Assembly: GCF_003352835.1 (NCBI RefSeq)
Contig: NZ_QLVD01000004.1
Coordinates: 86,218 to 150,217, forward strand
DNA: 64,000 bases
Reading direction: 5' to 3'
Source: Ornithinimicrobium murale
GTDB lineage: Bacteria; Actinomycetota; Actinomycetes; Actinomycetales; Dermatophilaceae
The translations under genes were made by a program, and so were the position numbers. Each line of letters starts with the position of its first letter. Position 1 is the stretch's first letter. Of this stretch, positions 1 to 8,057 are shown piece by piece. Under the pieces are notes generated by a model, which had not been told where the DNA came from, made no database searches, and was given only the letters and a program-made list of their open reading frames with translations.

Positions 1-1056
1 CGCACCGACTCCGTTGCTGCGGGGCTGTCAGCCCTGGCCGAAGGGGCCGGCATCGTGCTGATCCACGACGCGGCCCGGGCGCTGGCGCCGACCGAGGTGT
101 TCGAGCGGGTCGTGGCAGCAGTGCGTCACGGACATCCGGCGGTCGTTCCCGCGCTGGCGGTGACTGACACCATCAAGACGGTCGACGCGCGTGACCGTGT
201 CGTCGCGACGCCCGAGCGGAGCAGCCTGCGGTCGGTGCAGACACCCCAGGGGTTCCTGCGCGAGACGCTCGAGCGCGCACATCGGCAGTCAGCAGGGTCG
301 GCCACGGATGATGCAGGCCTGGTCGAGGCGATGGGCGGCAGCGTCGTCGTGGTCGAAGGTGACTCCCGCTCACTGAAGATCACCGGACCGGAGGACCTGG
401 CCGTCGCCACCAGCTGGATGCCGGAGACCGCTGCCCGGTGCGCCCGGTCACCCGAAAAGTCGCCACACGGTGCGCCCGGTCATCAGGAATCGCGCCACCC
501 GACGCGTCCGGAGGGGCATGGGGCGTCGCCAGGCCCGGACGGGGAGCGGGCTCCGGTGCTGCTCGTCCTCGGGGGCCTCCCCGGCACCGGGAAGACCACC
601 GTCGCGCGTGCCTGGGCACGGCAACGGGGCGCCGTGCACGTCCGCCTCGACACCATCGAGCAGGCCCTCGTCCGCGCCGACCCCGGCCGAGCAGTCGGCG
701 CGGATGGCTATGCGGCTGCCTACGCCCTCGCCGCGGATCAGCTCGAGCTCGGTCTCGACGTGGTGGCCGACTCGGTCAACCCCCTGCCGGTGACGCGGCA
801 GGCCTGGCGCGACGTGGCCGCCCACCACGGGGCACGGGTCGTCGAGGTGGAGCTGACCTGTGCCGTCACGGAGCATCGAGAGCGAGTCGAGACCCGCACG
901 GCGGACATCGAGGGGCACCAGGTCCCGGACTGGAGGGCGGTGCAGGCCAGCGACTACAGCCCCTGGCCCGACGCCGATCTCTGCCTGGACACCACCGGAG
1001 CGGACCTGCGTCACCTCCTGGCACAGATCGAGCAGGCACTCACGGCCACCACCTGA
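1..1056 (+). CDS. ispD: IspD (5' truncated by window edge) fused in frame to a P-loop kinase-like domain
   Basis: The frame is open from base 1, so the N-terminus lies outside the window. Codons 1-140 carry late IspD motifs (RTDSV, HDAARAL, AVTDTIK, SVQTPQGF, TDDAGLVE, KITGPEDL), the cytidylyltransferase that makes CDP-ME in the non-mevalonate isoprenoid pathway. No stop follows. A polar linker (about codons 141-185) leads to a second domain with Walker A GGLPGTGKTT (571-600), an RLDT motif and ADSVNP, resembling zeta-toxin/AAA_33-type small-molecule kinases. GTG at 556, preceded by GGGGAG, could let the kinase part be translated separately. The linker contains a roughly 32-bp tandem duplication. 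IspD identity is firm; the kinase substrate is unknown. Confidence 0.85.
   Translation, partial: RTDSVAAGLSALAEGAGIVLIHDAARALAPTEVFERVVAAVRHGHPAVVPALAVTDTIKTVDARDRVVATPERSSLRSVQTPQGFLRETLERAHRQSAGSATDDAGLVEAMGGSVVVVEGDSRSLKITGPEDLAVATSWMPETAARCARSPEKSPHGAPGHQESRHPTRPEGHGASPGPDGERAPVLLVLGGLPGTGKTTVARAWARQRGAVHVRLDTIEQALVRADPGRAVGADGYAAAYALAADQLELGLDVVADSVNPLPVTRQAWRDVAAHHGARVVEVELTCAVTEHRERVETRTADIEGHQVPDWRAVQASDYSPWPDADLCLDTTGADLRHLLAQIEQALTATT
436..498 (+). repeat. 32-bp tandem duplication in the IspD-kinase linker
   Basis: CGGTGCGCCCGGTCA occurs at 436-450 and exactly again at 468-482. The following bases of the two units are partly alike (GAAAAGTCGCCACA against GGAATCGCGCCAC). It encodes the junction between the two domains of the fusion gene. 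Confidence 0.75.
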
Positions 1057-1058
1057 GG

Positions 1059-2012
1059 TCAGTCCAGCTGGGTCCCGACCTCCGCCGCGATCAGCTCCAG
1101 GTGGTCCACCACGTCCTCGGACAGGTCGAGAACCTGCAGATAGACGCGGGAGACCCCGGTCTGCTCGGCCCACTCGCCGATCCTGTCGACCACCTCGCCG
1201 GGAGTGCCTGCCAGCCCCTCCGTGCGGAGCCCGTCGAGGTCCCGTCCGATCGTCTGTGCCCGCGCGCTGACCTGGGCGTCGTCGCGGCCGACCACTGCTG
1301 TCAGCGCGGCCGACCGGATCAGGCTGTCTGGCTCACGCCCCGCCTCCTGACAGGCCGCGGTGACCCGCTCGAACTGGGTCTGGGCCTGCTCCAGCGGCAT
1401 GAAGGCCACGTTGAACTCGGCGGCATAGCGAGCGGCCAGCGCGGGGGTGCGCTTGCGGCCTCCGCCACCCACGATGACGGGCGGCCCGGAGGAGATCGGA
1501 TCGCGCTGCACCGGCTTGGGAAGACCGGGTGAGTCGTGCACGCTGGCCTGCGCCCCGGCATACGAGAAGTGTTCTCCCACAGGGGTTCCCCACAGACCGG
1601 TGATGACGGCCAGGGAGTCCTCCAAGAGGTCGAAGCGGTCGCCGACCTCCGGGAAGGGGATGCCGTAGGCCGCGTGCTCGGCCTCGAACCATCCCGCACC
1701 GAGCCCGAACTCCACGCGGCCGTCGCTCATCGCATCGACCTGCGCCACCGTGATCGCGGTGGGGCCGGGGAGGCGGAAGGTGGCCGAGCTCACCAGGGTG
1801 CCCAGCCGGATGGTGGACGTCTCGCGAGCGAGCCCGGCCAGCGTCGCCCAGGCGTCCGTCGGCCCCGGGAGGCCGTCACCGCCGCCCATCGCCAGATAGT
1901 GGTCAGAGCGGAAGAAGGCATCGAAGCCGGCGTCCTCGGCGGTCCGGGCCGCGCGGAGCTGGTCGTCGTAGCTCGCGCCCTGCTGTGGTTCGGTGAAGAT
2001 GCGTAGGTCCAT
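1059..2012 (-). CDS. LLM-class (luciferase-like, F420-dependent type) oxidoreductase
   Basis: The 317-residue protein fits the bacterial luciferase-like TIM-barrel family. It has an N-terminal strand with RIFTEP, FRSDHYL, a central LGTLVSSATFR segment, DGRVEFGLGAGW, and a late PPVIVGGGG phosphate-binding loop. Members reduce or oxidise diverse substrates with F420 or FMN; actinobacterial ones of this form usually use F420. The substrate cannot be read from sequence. ATG at 2012 is preferred over a start three codons upstream because family members begin MxLRIF. It converges on ispD with a 2-base gap and diverges from ispF. Confidence 0.85.
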   Translation of the reverse strand: MDLRIFTEPQQGASYDDQLRAARTAEDAGFDAFFRSDHYLAMGGGDGLPGPTDAWATLAGLARETSTIRLGTLVSSATFRLPGPTAITVAQVDAMSDGRVEFGLGAGWFEAEHAAYGIPFPEVGDRFDLLEDSLAVITGLWGTPVGEHFSYAGAQASVHDSPGLPKPVQRDPISSGPPVIVGGGGRKRTPALAARYAAEFNVAFMPLEQAQTQFERVTAACQEAGREPDSLIRSAALTAVVGRDDAQVSARAQTIGRDLDGLRTEGLAGTPGEVVDRIGEWAEQTGVSRVYLQVLDLSEDVVDHLELIAAEVGTQLD

Positions 2013-2076
2013 ACCGACCATCCTGTCCGACGAGCGGCACAGGGTGGGAGGGGCCTGACCCCGGACCGAGGCTGTC

Positions 2077-2082
2077 TAGGGT
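2077..2082 (+). promoter_or_regulatory. -10 box of a leaderless ispF promoter
   Basis: TAGGGT matches TANNNT and ends 6 bases before the ispF ATG at 2089. Transcription would start at or next to the start codon. No Shine-Dalgarno sequence precedes that ATG. Confidence 0.5.
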
Positions 2083-2088
2083 GTGCCT

Positions 2089-2592
2089 ATGACGAACGGT
2101 CTGGCCGGGGCCCCCTTCCGCGTCGGCACCGGCGTGGATGTGCACGCCTATGCCGCTGCGGGCAGTGACAGACTGCTGATGCTGGGCTGCCTGGAGTGGC
2201 CCGGAGAGCGCGGCACCGAAGGGCACTCTGATGGTGACGTGGCAGCGCACGCGGCCTGCAACGCGCTGCTGTCCGCCGGGGCGCTCGGTGACCTCGGGTC
2301 AGTCTTCGGCACCGACCGTCCCGAGATGGCCGGCGCCTCCGGCGTCCAGATGCTCCAGCACGTCCGCTCGCTGCTGACCGGAGCCGAGTGGCAGATCGGC
2401 AACGTGGCCGTGCAGCTGGTCGGGCAGCGGCCCCGGGTCGGCCCGCGACGTCAGGAGATGGAGGCAGCGATGTCGGCGGCTCTCGCCGGTGCCTCGGTGT
2501 CAGTCAGCGCAGCCACCTCCGACGGGCTCGGGTTCACCGGTCGCGGGGAGGGGCTGGCCGCCATCGCCACGGCACTGGTTCACCGGCCCTGA
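2089..2592 (+). CDS. ispF: 2-C-methyl-D-erythritol 2,4-cyclodiphosphate synthase IspF
   Basis: IspF cyclises CDP-ME 2-phosphate to MEcPP with release of CMP, two steps after IspD. The 167-residue protein has the metal-binding DVHAY near residue 14, [11 protein letters not shown] with the third metal ligand, a [10 protein letters not shown] segment, and C-terminal [16 protein letters not shown]. This is full length for the family. ATG 2089 is chosen over GTG 2083 because of the leaderless -10 box. It is separated from ispD by an opposite-strand oxidoreductase, whereas the two genes are commonly adjacent. Confidence 0.95.
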   Translation: MTNGLAGAPFRVGTGVDVHAYAAAGSDRLLMLGCLEWPGERGTEGHSDGDVAAHAACNALLSAGALGDLGSVFGTDRPEMAGASGVQMLQHVRSLLTGAEWQIGNVAVQLVGQRPRVGPRRQEMEAAMSAALAGASVSVSAATSDGLGFTGRGEGLAAIATALVHRP

Positions 2593-2698
2593 GCTGACAC
2601 CCCGGTCACCTGTTCCCACCAGGACGTGACGCGGGGCGCCGGACCACCTAGATTGGGCGGACGGCATCTCGCCATCGATCACGCAGAGGGAGTCATCA

Positions 2699-3784
2699 GT
2701 GCCTAGCACCGTCAAGGGAGTCATCGCCCGCAGCAAGGGAGCCGACGTCGAGGTCGTCGACATCGTGGTCCCTGACCCCGGTCCCGGGGAGGCCGTCGTC
2801 AAGGTCGAGGCCTGTGGCGTCTGCCACACCGACCTGCACTACCGCGAGGGTGGCATCAACGACGACTTCCCGTTCCTCTTGGGCCATGAGGCGGCCGGCG
2901 TGGTCGAGGCGGTCGGTGAGGGGGTCACTGAGGTGGAGCCCGGCGACTTCGTGATCCTCAACTGGCGAGCCGTCTGCGGGCAGTGTCGCGCCTGCGCCAA
3001 GGGTGAGCCCTGGTACTGCTTCGACACCGCCAACGCCACCCAGAAGATGACGCTCACCGACGGCACCGAGCTCTCTCCGGCGCTCGGGATCGGTGCCTTC
3101 ATCGAGAAGACCCTCGTGGCCGCGGGCCAGTGCACCAAGGTCGACAAGGAGGCCTCTGCCGCGGCTGCCGGGCTGCTCGGGTGCGGGATCATGGCGGGCT
3201 TCGGTGCCGCGGTCAACACCGGTGGCGTGGGGCGGGGTGACTCGGTCGCCGTCATCGGCTGTGGCGGTGTCGGCAATGCCGCCATCGCCGGGGCGGCGCT
3301 GGCGGGTGCGACCACCATCATCGCCGTCGACCTCGACGACCGGAAGCTGGAGGGCGCCAAGAGCTTCGGCGCCACTCACACGGTCAACAGCTCCGGCCGC
3401 GACCCGGTCGTGGCGATCCAGGAGCTCACCGGAGGCTTCGGTGCGGACCTGGTCGTGGATGCCGTCGGTCGACCGGAGACCTACAAGCAGGCCTTCTACG
3501 CCCGCGACCTGGCCGGCACCGTCGTGCTGGTCGGAGTGCCGACACCCGACATGATGATCGAGCTGCCGCTGCTGGACGTCTTTGGGCGGGGCGGCTCGCT
3601 GAAGTCCAGCTGGTACGGCGACTGCCTGCCCTCCCGAGACTTCCCGATGCTGATCGACCTGTATCGCCAGGGTCGCTTCGACCTGGACGCCTTCGTCACC
3701 GAGACCATCCCGCTGGACGGCGTCGAGCACGCGTTCAGCAAGATGGAGCGCGGCGAGGTTCTCCGATCGGTGGTGCAGCTGTGA
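2699..3784 (+). CDS. mscR: S-(hydroxymethyl)mycothiol dehydrogenase (mycothiol-dependent formaldehyde dehydrogenase)
   Basis: This 361-residue zinc-dependent medium-chain dehydrogenase oxidises the formaldehyde-mycothiol adduct with NAD in the cytosol; its close relatives also act as S-nitrosomycothiol reductases. Visible are catalytic zinc [18 protein letters not shown], a structural-zinc cysteine cluster [15 protein letters not shown], and the NAD-binding GCGGVG. The N-terminus [11 protein letters not shown] and the C-terminal half agree with the mycothiol-specific clade rather than glutathione class III enzymes. The start is GTG. It overlaps the next gene by 4 bp, so the two are co-translated. 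Confidence 0.9.
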   Translation: MPSTVKGVIARSKGADVEVVDIVVPDPGPGEAVVKVEACGVCHTDLHYREGGINDDFPFLLGHEAAGVVEAVGEGVTEVEPGDFVILNWRAVCGQCRACAKGEPWYCFDTANATQKMTLTDGTELSPALGIGAFIEKTLVAAGQCTKVDKEASAAAAGLLGCGIMAGFGAAVNTGGVGRGDSVAVIGCGGVGNAAIAGAALAGATTIIAVDLDDRKLEGAKSFGATHTVNSSGRDPVVAIQELTGGFGADLVVDAVGRPETYKQAFYARDLAGTVVLVGVPTPDMMIELPLLDVFGRGGSLKSSWYGDCLPSRDFPMLIDLYRQGRFDLDAFVTETIPLDGVEHAFSKMERGEVLRSVVQL

Positions 3785-4416
3785 ACGGCGCGGCACCTCG
3801 GATCGACCATGCCGTCACCTCCGGCACGTTCAGCCTGGACGGTGGCACCTGGGACGTGGACAACAACGTGTGGGTCGTCGGGGACGACCACGAGTGCGTG
3901 GTGGTTGACGCGCCCCACGACGTCGAGGCAATCCTGGCCGTGGTGGGTGAGCGGACCGTGACGGGCATCCTGTTGACCCACGCGCACGACGACCACATCG
4001 ACGCGGCCGTGCAGCTCGCCGAGCGGACCGGAGCCCCGACCTATCTGCACGCCGAGGACCGCATGCTGTGGGACCGGGTGCACCAGGAGGCGCCGACCGA
4101 GGAACTGGCCGAGGGCGACACGATCGAGGTGGCCGGCACTGTCCTCCACGTGCTGCACACCCCTGGTCACTCCCCGGGGGCCTGCTGCTTCCATGCACCC
4201 GCCCTCGGGGCGGTGTTCAGCGGAGACACGCTCTTCCAGGGAGGCCCCGGCGCCACCGGCCGGTCGTTCAGTGACTTCGACACGATCGTCGACTCGATCA
4301 CGCGCAAACTGCTGACCTTGCCGCTGGACACGGTGGTGCACACCGGTCACGGCGACACCACGACGATCGGTGCCGAGGCCCCGAACCGGCAGGAGTGGAT
4401 CGACCGCGGGCACTGA
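3781..4416 (+). CDS. MBL-fold hydrolase, candidate S-formylmycothiol hydrolase
   Basis: This 211-residue metallo-beta-lactamase fold protein has the metal motif THAHDDHID near residue 62, later metal ligands TPGHSPG and SGDTLF, and a final HTGHGDTT. That is the glyoxalase-II-like arrangement. Its GTG start overlaps the mscR stop (GTGA), which indicates one operon. In mycothiol-dependent formaldehyde oxidation the dehydrogenase product is S-formylmycothiol, so a thioesterase-like MBL enzyme here would release formate and mycothiol. That role is inferred from context; the fold is clear. Confidence 0.85.
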   Translation: MNGAAPRIDHAVTSGTFSLDGGTWDVDNNVWVVGDDHECVVVDAPHDVEAILAVVGERTVTGILLTHAHDDHIDAAVQLAERTGAPTYLHAEDRMLWDRVHQEAPTEELAEGDTIEVAGTVLHVLHTPGHSPGACCFHAPALGAVFSGDTLFQGGPGATGRSFSDFDTIVDSITRKLLTLPLDTVVHTGHGDTTTIGAEAPNRQEWIDRGH

Positions 4417-4458
4417 CGCCGGTAGGAGTGGAGCGCGCACCGTGAAGGTCAGGTCGGG

Positions 4459-5505
4459 TCAGCCGCCCTGGATCAACTCCAGGCTGTTCATGACCTGCTG
4501 ACGCAGCTTCTCGGAGATGGGCGCAGAACCGGCGGCGTCGGCCGCGGCCCGCTGGCCCTCTTCGGAGGCGATATATCCGATGTAGTCCTTGATCAGATCG
4601 GCGCGCTGTGGATCCTCGTAGGAGGAGCAGACGATGTGGTACGTGACCAGGACGATCGGATAGGCCCCCGAGTCGGTGGTGTCGCGGGCCAGCTCCAGGG
4701 CAAGGTCGCCCTCGATGCCGGTGTCGATCAGTTCGGAGGCGTCCACGACCGCAGCGGCGGCCTCCGGCGAGAACCCGACGAACTCGTCACCGACCCCGAT
4801 GGCGGCCGACTGGCCGGTCACCGAGGAGGCGTCGGAGTAGCCGATCGAGCCCTCGGTGCCGGTGATGACCTGGATGACACCGTGGGCCTGGACTGCGGCC
4901 TCACCACCGGGGACCGGCCAGGCAGCATCCGGTTCGTGCGGCCAGGCCTGAGGTGCGGCGGTGGCCAGATACTCCATGAAGTTCTCGGTGGTGCCCGAGT
5001 CGTCGGAGCGGTTGACCACGGTGATCGGGGTGTTGGGCAGGTCAGCGTCGGGGTTGTCCGCGGCAATCGCCGCGTCGTTCCACGTGGTGATGTCCTGGTT
5101 GAAGATGCCGGCCAGCACCTCAGGTCGCAGGTTGAGCTTGTCCACACCTGGCAGGTTGTAGGGAATGGCGATGGGGGAGATGTACAGCGGCAGGTTCATC
5201 GCTCCCCCTGGCCCGCAGACCTCCTTGACGTCCTCTCGCTCCTCCTCGTCCAGTGCTGCGTCGGAGCCAGCAAAGTCCACCGCACCGGTGATCAGTTGCC
5301 CGCGGCCGGCGCCGGACCCCACGGCGTCGTAGCGCACGGTCACGTCGGGGTGGAGGTCCCGGTAGCCGGCGATCCACGCGGTGGTGGCGGAGGCCTGTGA
5401 GGAGGCACCGGCACCGACCAGGTTGTTGCTGCTGTCGCTGCACGCGGTCAGGGTGAGTGACACCATCGCGATCACGACGGTCGACGCTAGGCGGTGAAGC
5501 TTCAC
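4459..5505 (-). CDS. pstS: Phosphate ABC transporter substrate-binding lipoprotein PstS
   Basis: The 348-residue product starts with a lipoprotein signal (MKLHRLAS, hydrophobic run, lipobox LTAC) and has the PBP-II phosphate-binder pattern. This comprises GAGASSQ after the lipid anchor, a GSGAGRGQLITG loop, SDAALDEEE, a RSDDSGTTENF motif and a late EGQRAAADA helix. It would bind phosphate outside the membrane for a PstCAB transporter. None of pstC, pstA, pstB or phoU lies beside it here, so it is an orphan in this window. The start is GTG. It converges with the MBL gene. Confidence 0.9.
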   Translation of the reverse strand: MKLHRLASTVVIAMVSLTLTACSDSSNNLVGAGASSQASATTAWIAGYRDLHPDVTVRYDAVGSGAGRGQLITGAVDFAGSDAALDEEEREDVKEVCGPGGAMNLPLYISPIAIPYNLPGVDKLNLRPEVLAGIFNQDITTWNDAAIAADNPDADLPNTPITVVNRSDDSGTTENFMEYLATAAPQAWPHEPDAAWPVPGGEAAVQAHGVIQVITGTEGSIGYSDASSVTGQSAAIGVGDEFVGFSPEAAAAVVDASELIDTGIEGDLALELARDTTDSGAYPIVLVTYHIVCSSYEDPQRADLIKDYIGYIASEEGQRAAADAAGSAPISEKLRQQVMNSLELIQGG

Positions 5506-5646
5506 TGTTGCACCTCTCTCGTCCTACTAGCCGATGGGCACCTTAGCGGGGCGGAGGCCTCAGCATGGCAGGCCGGGTTGATCCCGGGCCGCCGCGGCCA
5601 CGAGTCCCGGAGCCGGCCAGTGGACCCCCGGGCGTTGCCTGCTGGG

Positions 5647-5652
5647 TATGGT
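5647..5652 (+). promoter_or_regulatory. -10 box supporting a leaderless GTG start
   Basis: TATGGT ends 7 bases before the GTG at 5660. This spacing favours GTG 5660 over ATG 5648, which would lie inside the promoter. Confidence 0.4.
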
Positions 5653-5659
5653 AGATCTC

Positions 5660-5980
5660 GTGGACCAGACCGACCGTCGCAGTTCCCTGCTGGGGATGCT
5701 GCTGAGCGCGGTCCTGGTGGGTGCCCTCTCCGTAGCGTTCGCCGACACCGTCACGATGGCGGTGGGACTCGGCGTCGTGCTCATGGTCAGCCTGACCGTC
5801 ACCACCCATGCGGCGACGCTGGCGGTGACCACATCCGGTGCGGCCATCCCGCGAGCAGACCGGTTGCGGCGACAGTGGGGGCGATCACCGATGCCACTGC
5901 TCGAGCCAGACCTGGCGGGCAGACCACAACCGAGGGCTCCGGGGCACACCGCCCCGGAGGTCCTCTCGCCTGCCACCTGA
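5660..5980 (+). CDS. Small membrane protein of the DUF6412 type
   Basis: The 106-residue protein has two hydrophobic segments (about residues 9-27 and 29-52) and a basic, proline-rich C-terminal tail. It lies 78 bp upstream of a YidC-like insertase and faces the same way. I recognise this as the DUF6412 arrangement found beside YidC homologues in actinobacteria. A role in insertion of particular membrane proteins is only a guess from context. The start is uncertain between ATG 5648 and GTG 5660. Confidence 0.65.
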   Translation: MDQTDRRSSLLGMLLSAVLVGALSVAFADTVTMAVGLGVVLMVSLTVTTHAATLAVTTSGAAIPRADRLRRQWGRSPMPLLEPDLAGRPQPRAPGHTAPEVLSPAT

Positions 5981-6058
5981 GCTGACCAGCCCCGCGGCGG
6001 TCACTGCACGCGAGCACCTCCGAGACGACCCCTCGTCCCGACCTTTCTCGGAGGACCC

Positions 6059-6760
6059 ATGCTGTCCTGGCTCGACCCGCTGCTCCTGCCCGCCCACCAC
6101 CTGATCGACCTCACCGCCCAGTGGTTTCCGATGCCACTGGTCATCGTCCTGCTGACCATCCTGGTGCGGCTCGCGCTGCACCCGCTGAACCGCGCAACCC
6201 ACCGTGCGAGCCTGCACCGGCAGCGCATCGCCCCACAACTGAAGGAGGTGCGCACCCAGCACGCCAAGGACCCGGAGCGGCTCCAGCGCGAACTGCTGGA
6301 ACTGCATCGCCGCGAGGGTGTGTCCCCGGTGGCTGGGTGTCTGCCCGCCCTGGTGCAGTTGCCCGTCATCATGATCATCTATCGGCTGTTCTCTGCCCCG
6401 CACATCGCGGGACAGGTCAACGCCCTGCTGCACCACAGCCTGCTGGGTGTGCCCCTGACGGCGCACCTTGCCACCGCCGGGGCCGGGGGCCCGGTGTTCC
6501 TGGGGCTCGTCGCGCTCGCTGTCGTCGTCGCCTATCTGACCATGCGGCATACCCGGGCCACTCTGGTGCTGCCCACGCCAGAGACTGACTCGCCGCAGGC
6601 CCAGGTCGCCCAGACGATGGGCCGGATCATGCCGATGATGTCCTTCGGCACGGTCCTCGCGGTCGCGGTGCTGCCGCTGGGCACGGGCCTCTACCTGGTC
6701 ACCAGTGCTCTGTGGACCCTTGGGGAGCGGTATGCCGTGCGTCGCCTGGTCACCATGTGA
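6059..6760 (+). CDS. YidC/Oxa1-type membrane protein insertase (second, short paralogue type)
   Basis: The 233-residue membrane protein has the Oxa1 core. TM1 (about residues 20-40) is followed by a basic cytoplasmic helical hairpin (RIAPQLKEVR ... LQRELLELHRREGVSP), then CLPALVQLPVIMIIYRLF and three further membrane segments. It lacks the large periplasmic domain of proteobacterial YidC. GGAGG lies 4 bp before the ATG. The partner DUF6412 gene is immediately upstream. Actinobacteria usually keep the main yidC near rpmH and jag, so this is likely a specialised extra copy; that is an inference. Confidence 0.85.
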   Translation: MLSWLDPLLLPAHHLIDLTAQWFPMPLVIVLLTILVRLALHPLNRATHRASLHRQRIAPQLKEVRTQHAKDPERLQRELLELHRREGVSPVAGCLPALVQLPVIMIIYRLFSAPHIAGQVNALLHHSLLGVPLTAHLATAGAGGPVFLGLVALAVVVAYLTMRHTRATLVLPTPETDSPQAQVAQTMGRIMPMMSFGTVLAVAVLPLGTGLYLVTSALWTLGERYAVRRLVTM

Positions 6761-6931
6761 TCCTCTCGTCCAGGGGGTCGTCCTCGGAGACGAGGGTGGG
6801 CCAGCCGGGCCAAGGGGCTGGGCGCCTGTCAGGTGCTTGCTGAACCCGGTGCGAGTGTTGACCTGAATGATCTGGTGCAGATCGTCGCGTGGGAGCACAC
6901 TGGTGCTGTCCGCCCTCAGTGAGGAGAGCCG

Positions 6932-7393
6932 ATGTGCCCAGTGGGTGCCGAGCAGCGCCATGTCTCGTCCGAGCCGATCGTCTGCTCCCGCCGAGTCGAT
7001 GCCGACCCGGTGCACGCCTTTGAGGTGTTCACCGAGGGGTTTGGCGACTGGTGGGACCCGCGACTGACGCCCGACCCGGCGACCTTCGAGGGCGCCGACG
7101 TCGAGGAGGTGGAGGGCGGAGTCGTGGCCCTGCACCACGACGGCCAGGACTACCCGATCGGGGAGGTGCTGGAGTGGGCGATCGGGGAGCGGTTCGTGAT
7201 GAGTTTCCACCTGTCGCTGCCGCGCGACCACCCGACGACCCTCGAGGTCACGTTTGCGCCCTCGGGCGGTGGCACGCTCGTGACGTTGGCCCACAGCGGG
7301 TGGGAACCGGACAACGTCGCGCAGCGCGGCAAGTTCGCCGAGTGGCCCACGCTGCTCGAGCGCTTCGCCGCCACTGTCGTCGCCGGCGACTGA
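6932..7393 (+). CDS. SRPBCC-family (AHSA1/START-like) protein
   Basis: The 153-residue protein follows the AHSA1 pattern: an N-terminal strand IVCSRRVDADPVHAFEVFTEGFGDWW, a central GGVVALHHDGQDYPIGEVLEW, and a C-terminal VTLAHSGWE followed by a helix. These are helix-grip folds that bind hydrophobic ligands or act as co-chaperone-like proteins. No substrate can be assigned. GAGGAG lies 5 bp before the ATG. It is monocistronic and converges with the response regulator. Confidence 0.75.
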   Translation: MCPVGAEQRHVSSEPIVCSRRVDADPVHAFEVFTEGFGDWWDPRLTPDPATFEGADVEEVEGGVVALHHDGQDYPIGEVLEWAIGERFVMSFHLSLPRDHPTTLEVTFAPSGGGTLVTLAHSGWEPDNVAQRGKFAEWPTLLERFAATVVAGD

Positions 7394-7448
7394 GCCGCCG
7401 TGGTCGTTTCGAGCACCTCGCCGCCACGTCGCTGGCGACTGGGCCCGG

Positions 7449-8057
7449 TCAGATCCACCCGTGCTCCTGTGCCACGGCCCGCGCCTCAGCCCGGTTGCGT
7501 GCGCCCGTCTTGCCGATCCCCGAGGACAGATAGTTGCGCACCGTCTGCTCGGACAGGTAGAGCCGCCCGGCGATGTCAGCCACTGTCGCCCCGTCCCGCG
7601 ATGCCTGCAGTACCTCCTGCTCACGGACCGTGAGCGGGTTGGCCGGAGCACGCAGGGCTGCAACCGCCAGGTCCGGCTGGACCACGACCTCCCCGGCCAG
7701 CACGCTGCGGATGGCGGCGGCCAGCTGGTCGACCGGGTCGTCCTTGACCAGGAAGCCCCGGGCGCCCGCGGCCATGGCGCGGCGCAGGTAGCCGGCACGC
7801 GCAAAGGTCGTCACGATGATCGCCGTGCAGTCCGGGGCCTGCCTGCGCAGGTCGGGCAGGGCATCCAACCCACTGCCGCCGGGCAGGTCGATGTCGACCA
7901 GCGCTACCTCGGCACGGTGCTCCACGGCAGCCGCCACGATCTGGTCACCGCGCCCGACCTGTGCCACGACCTGCATGTCGGGCTCGGCGTCGAGCAGGGA
8001 CGCCAACGCCGACCGGAGCATCCCCTGGTCCTCGGCGAGCAGGATGCGCGTGGTCAT
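7449..8057 (-). CDS. NarL/LuxR-family response regulator
   Basis: The 202-residue protein has a receiver domain at residues 1-120, with acidic LLAEDQG, phospho-acceptor VALVDIDLPG near residue 55, a threonine in IVTTFA and lysine in FLVKDD. A LuxR-type helix-turn-helix follows (about 140-200: LTVREQEVLQ, VADIAGRLYLSEQTVRNYLS). Its ATG overlaps the kinase stop by 4 bp, so the pair is translationally coupled. The resemblance is to DesR/LiaR-like regulators; the targets are unknown. Confidence 0.92.
   Translation of the reverse strand: MTTRILLAEDQGMLRSALASLLDAEPDMQVVAQVGRGDQIVAAAVEHRAEVALVDIDLPGGSGLDALPDLRRQAPDCTAIIVTTFARAGYLRRAMAAGARGFLVKDDPVDQLAAAIRSVLAGEVVVQPDLAVAALRAPANPLTVREQEVLQASRDGATVADIAGRLYLSEQTVRNYLSSGIGKTGARNRAEARAVAQEHGWI

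Noticed and set aside
5885..7804. A 639-codon minus-strand frame
   Set aside because: It crosses yidC-like and SRPBCC genes in antisense and shows only low-complexity composition.
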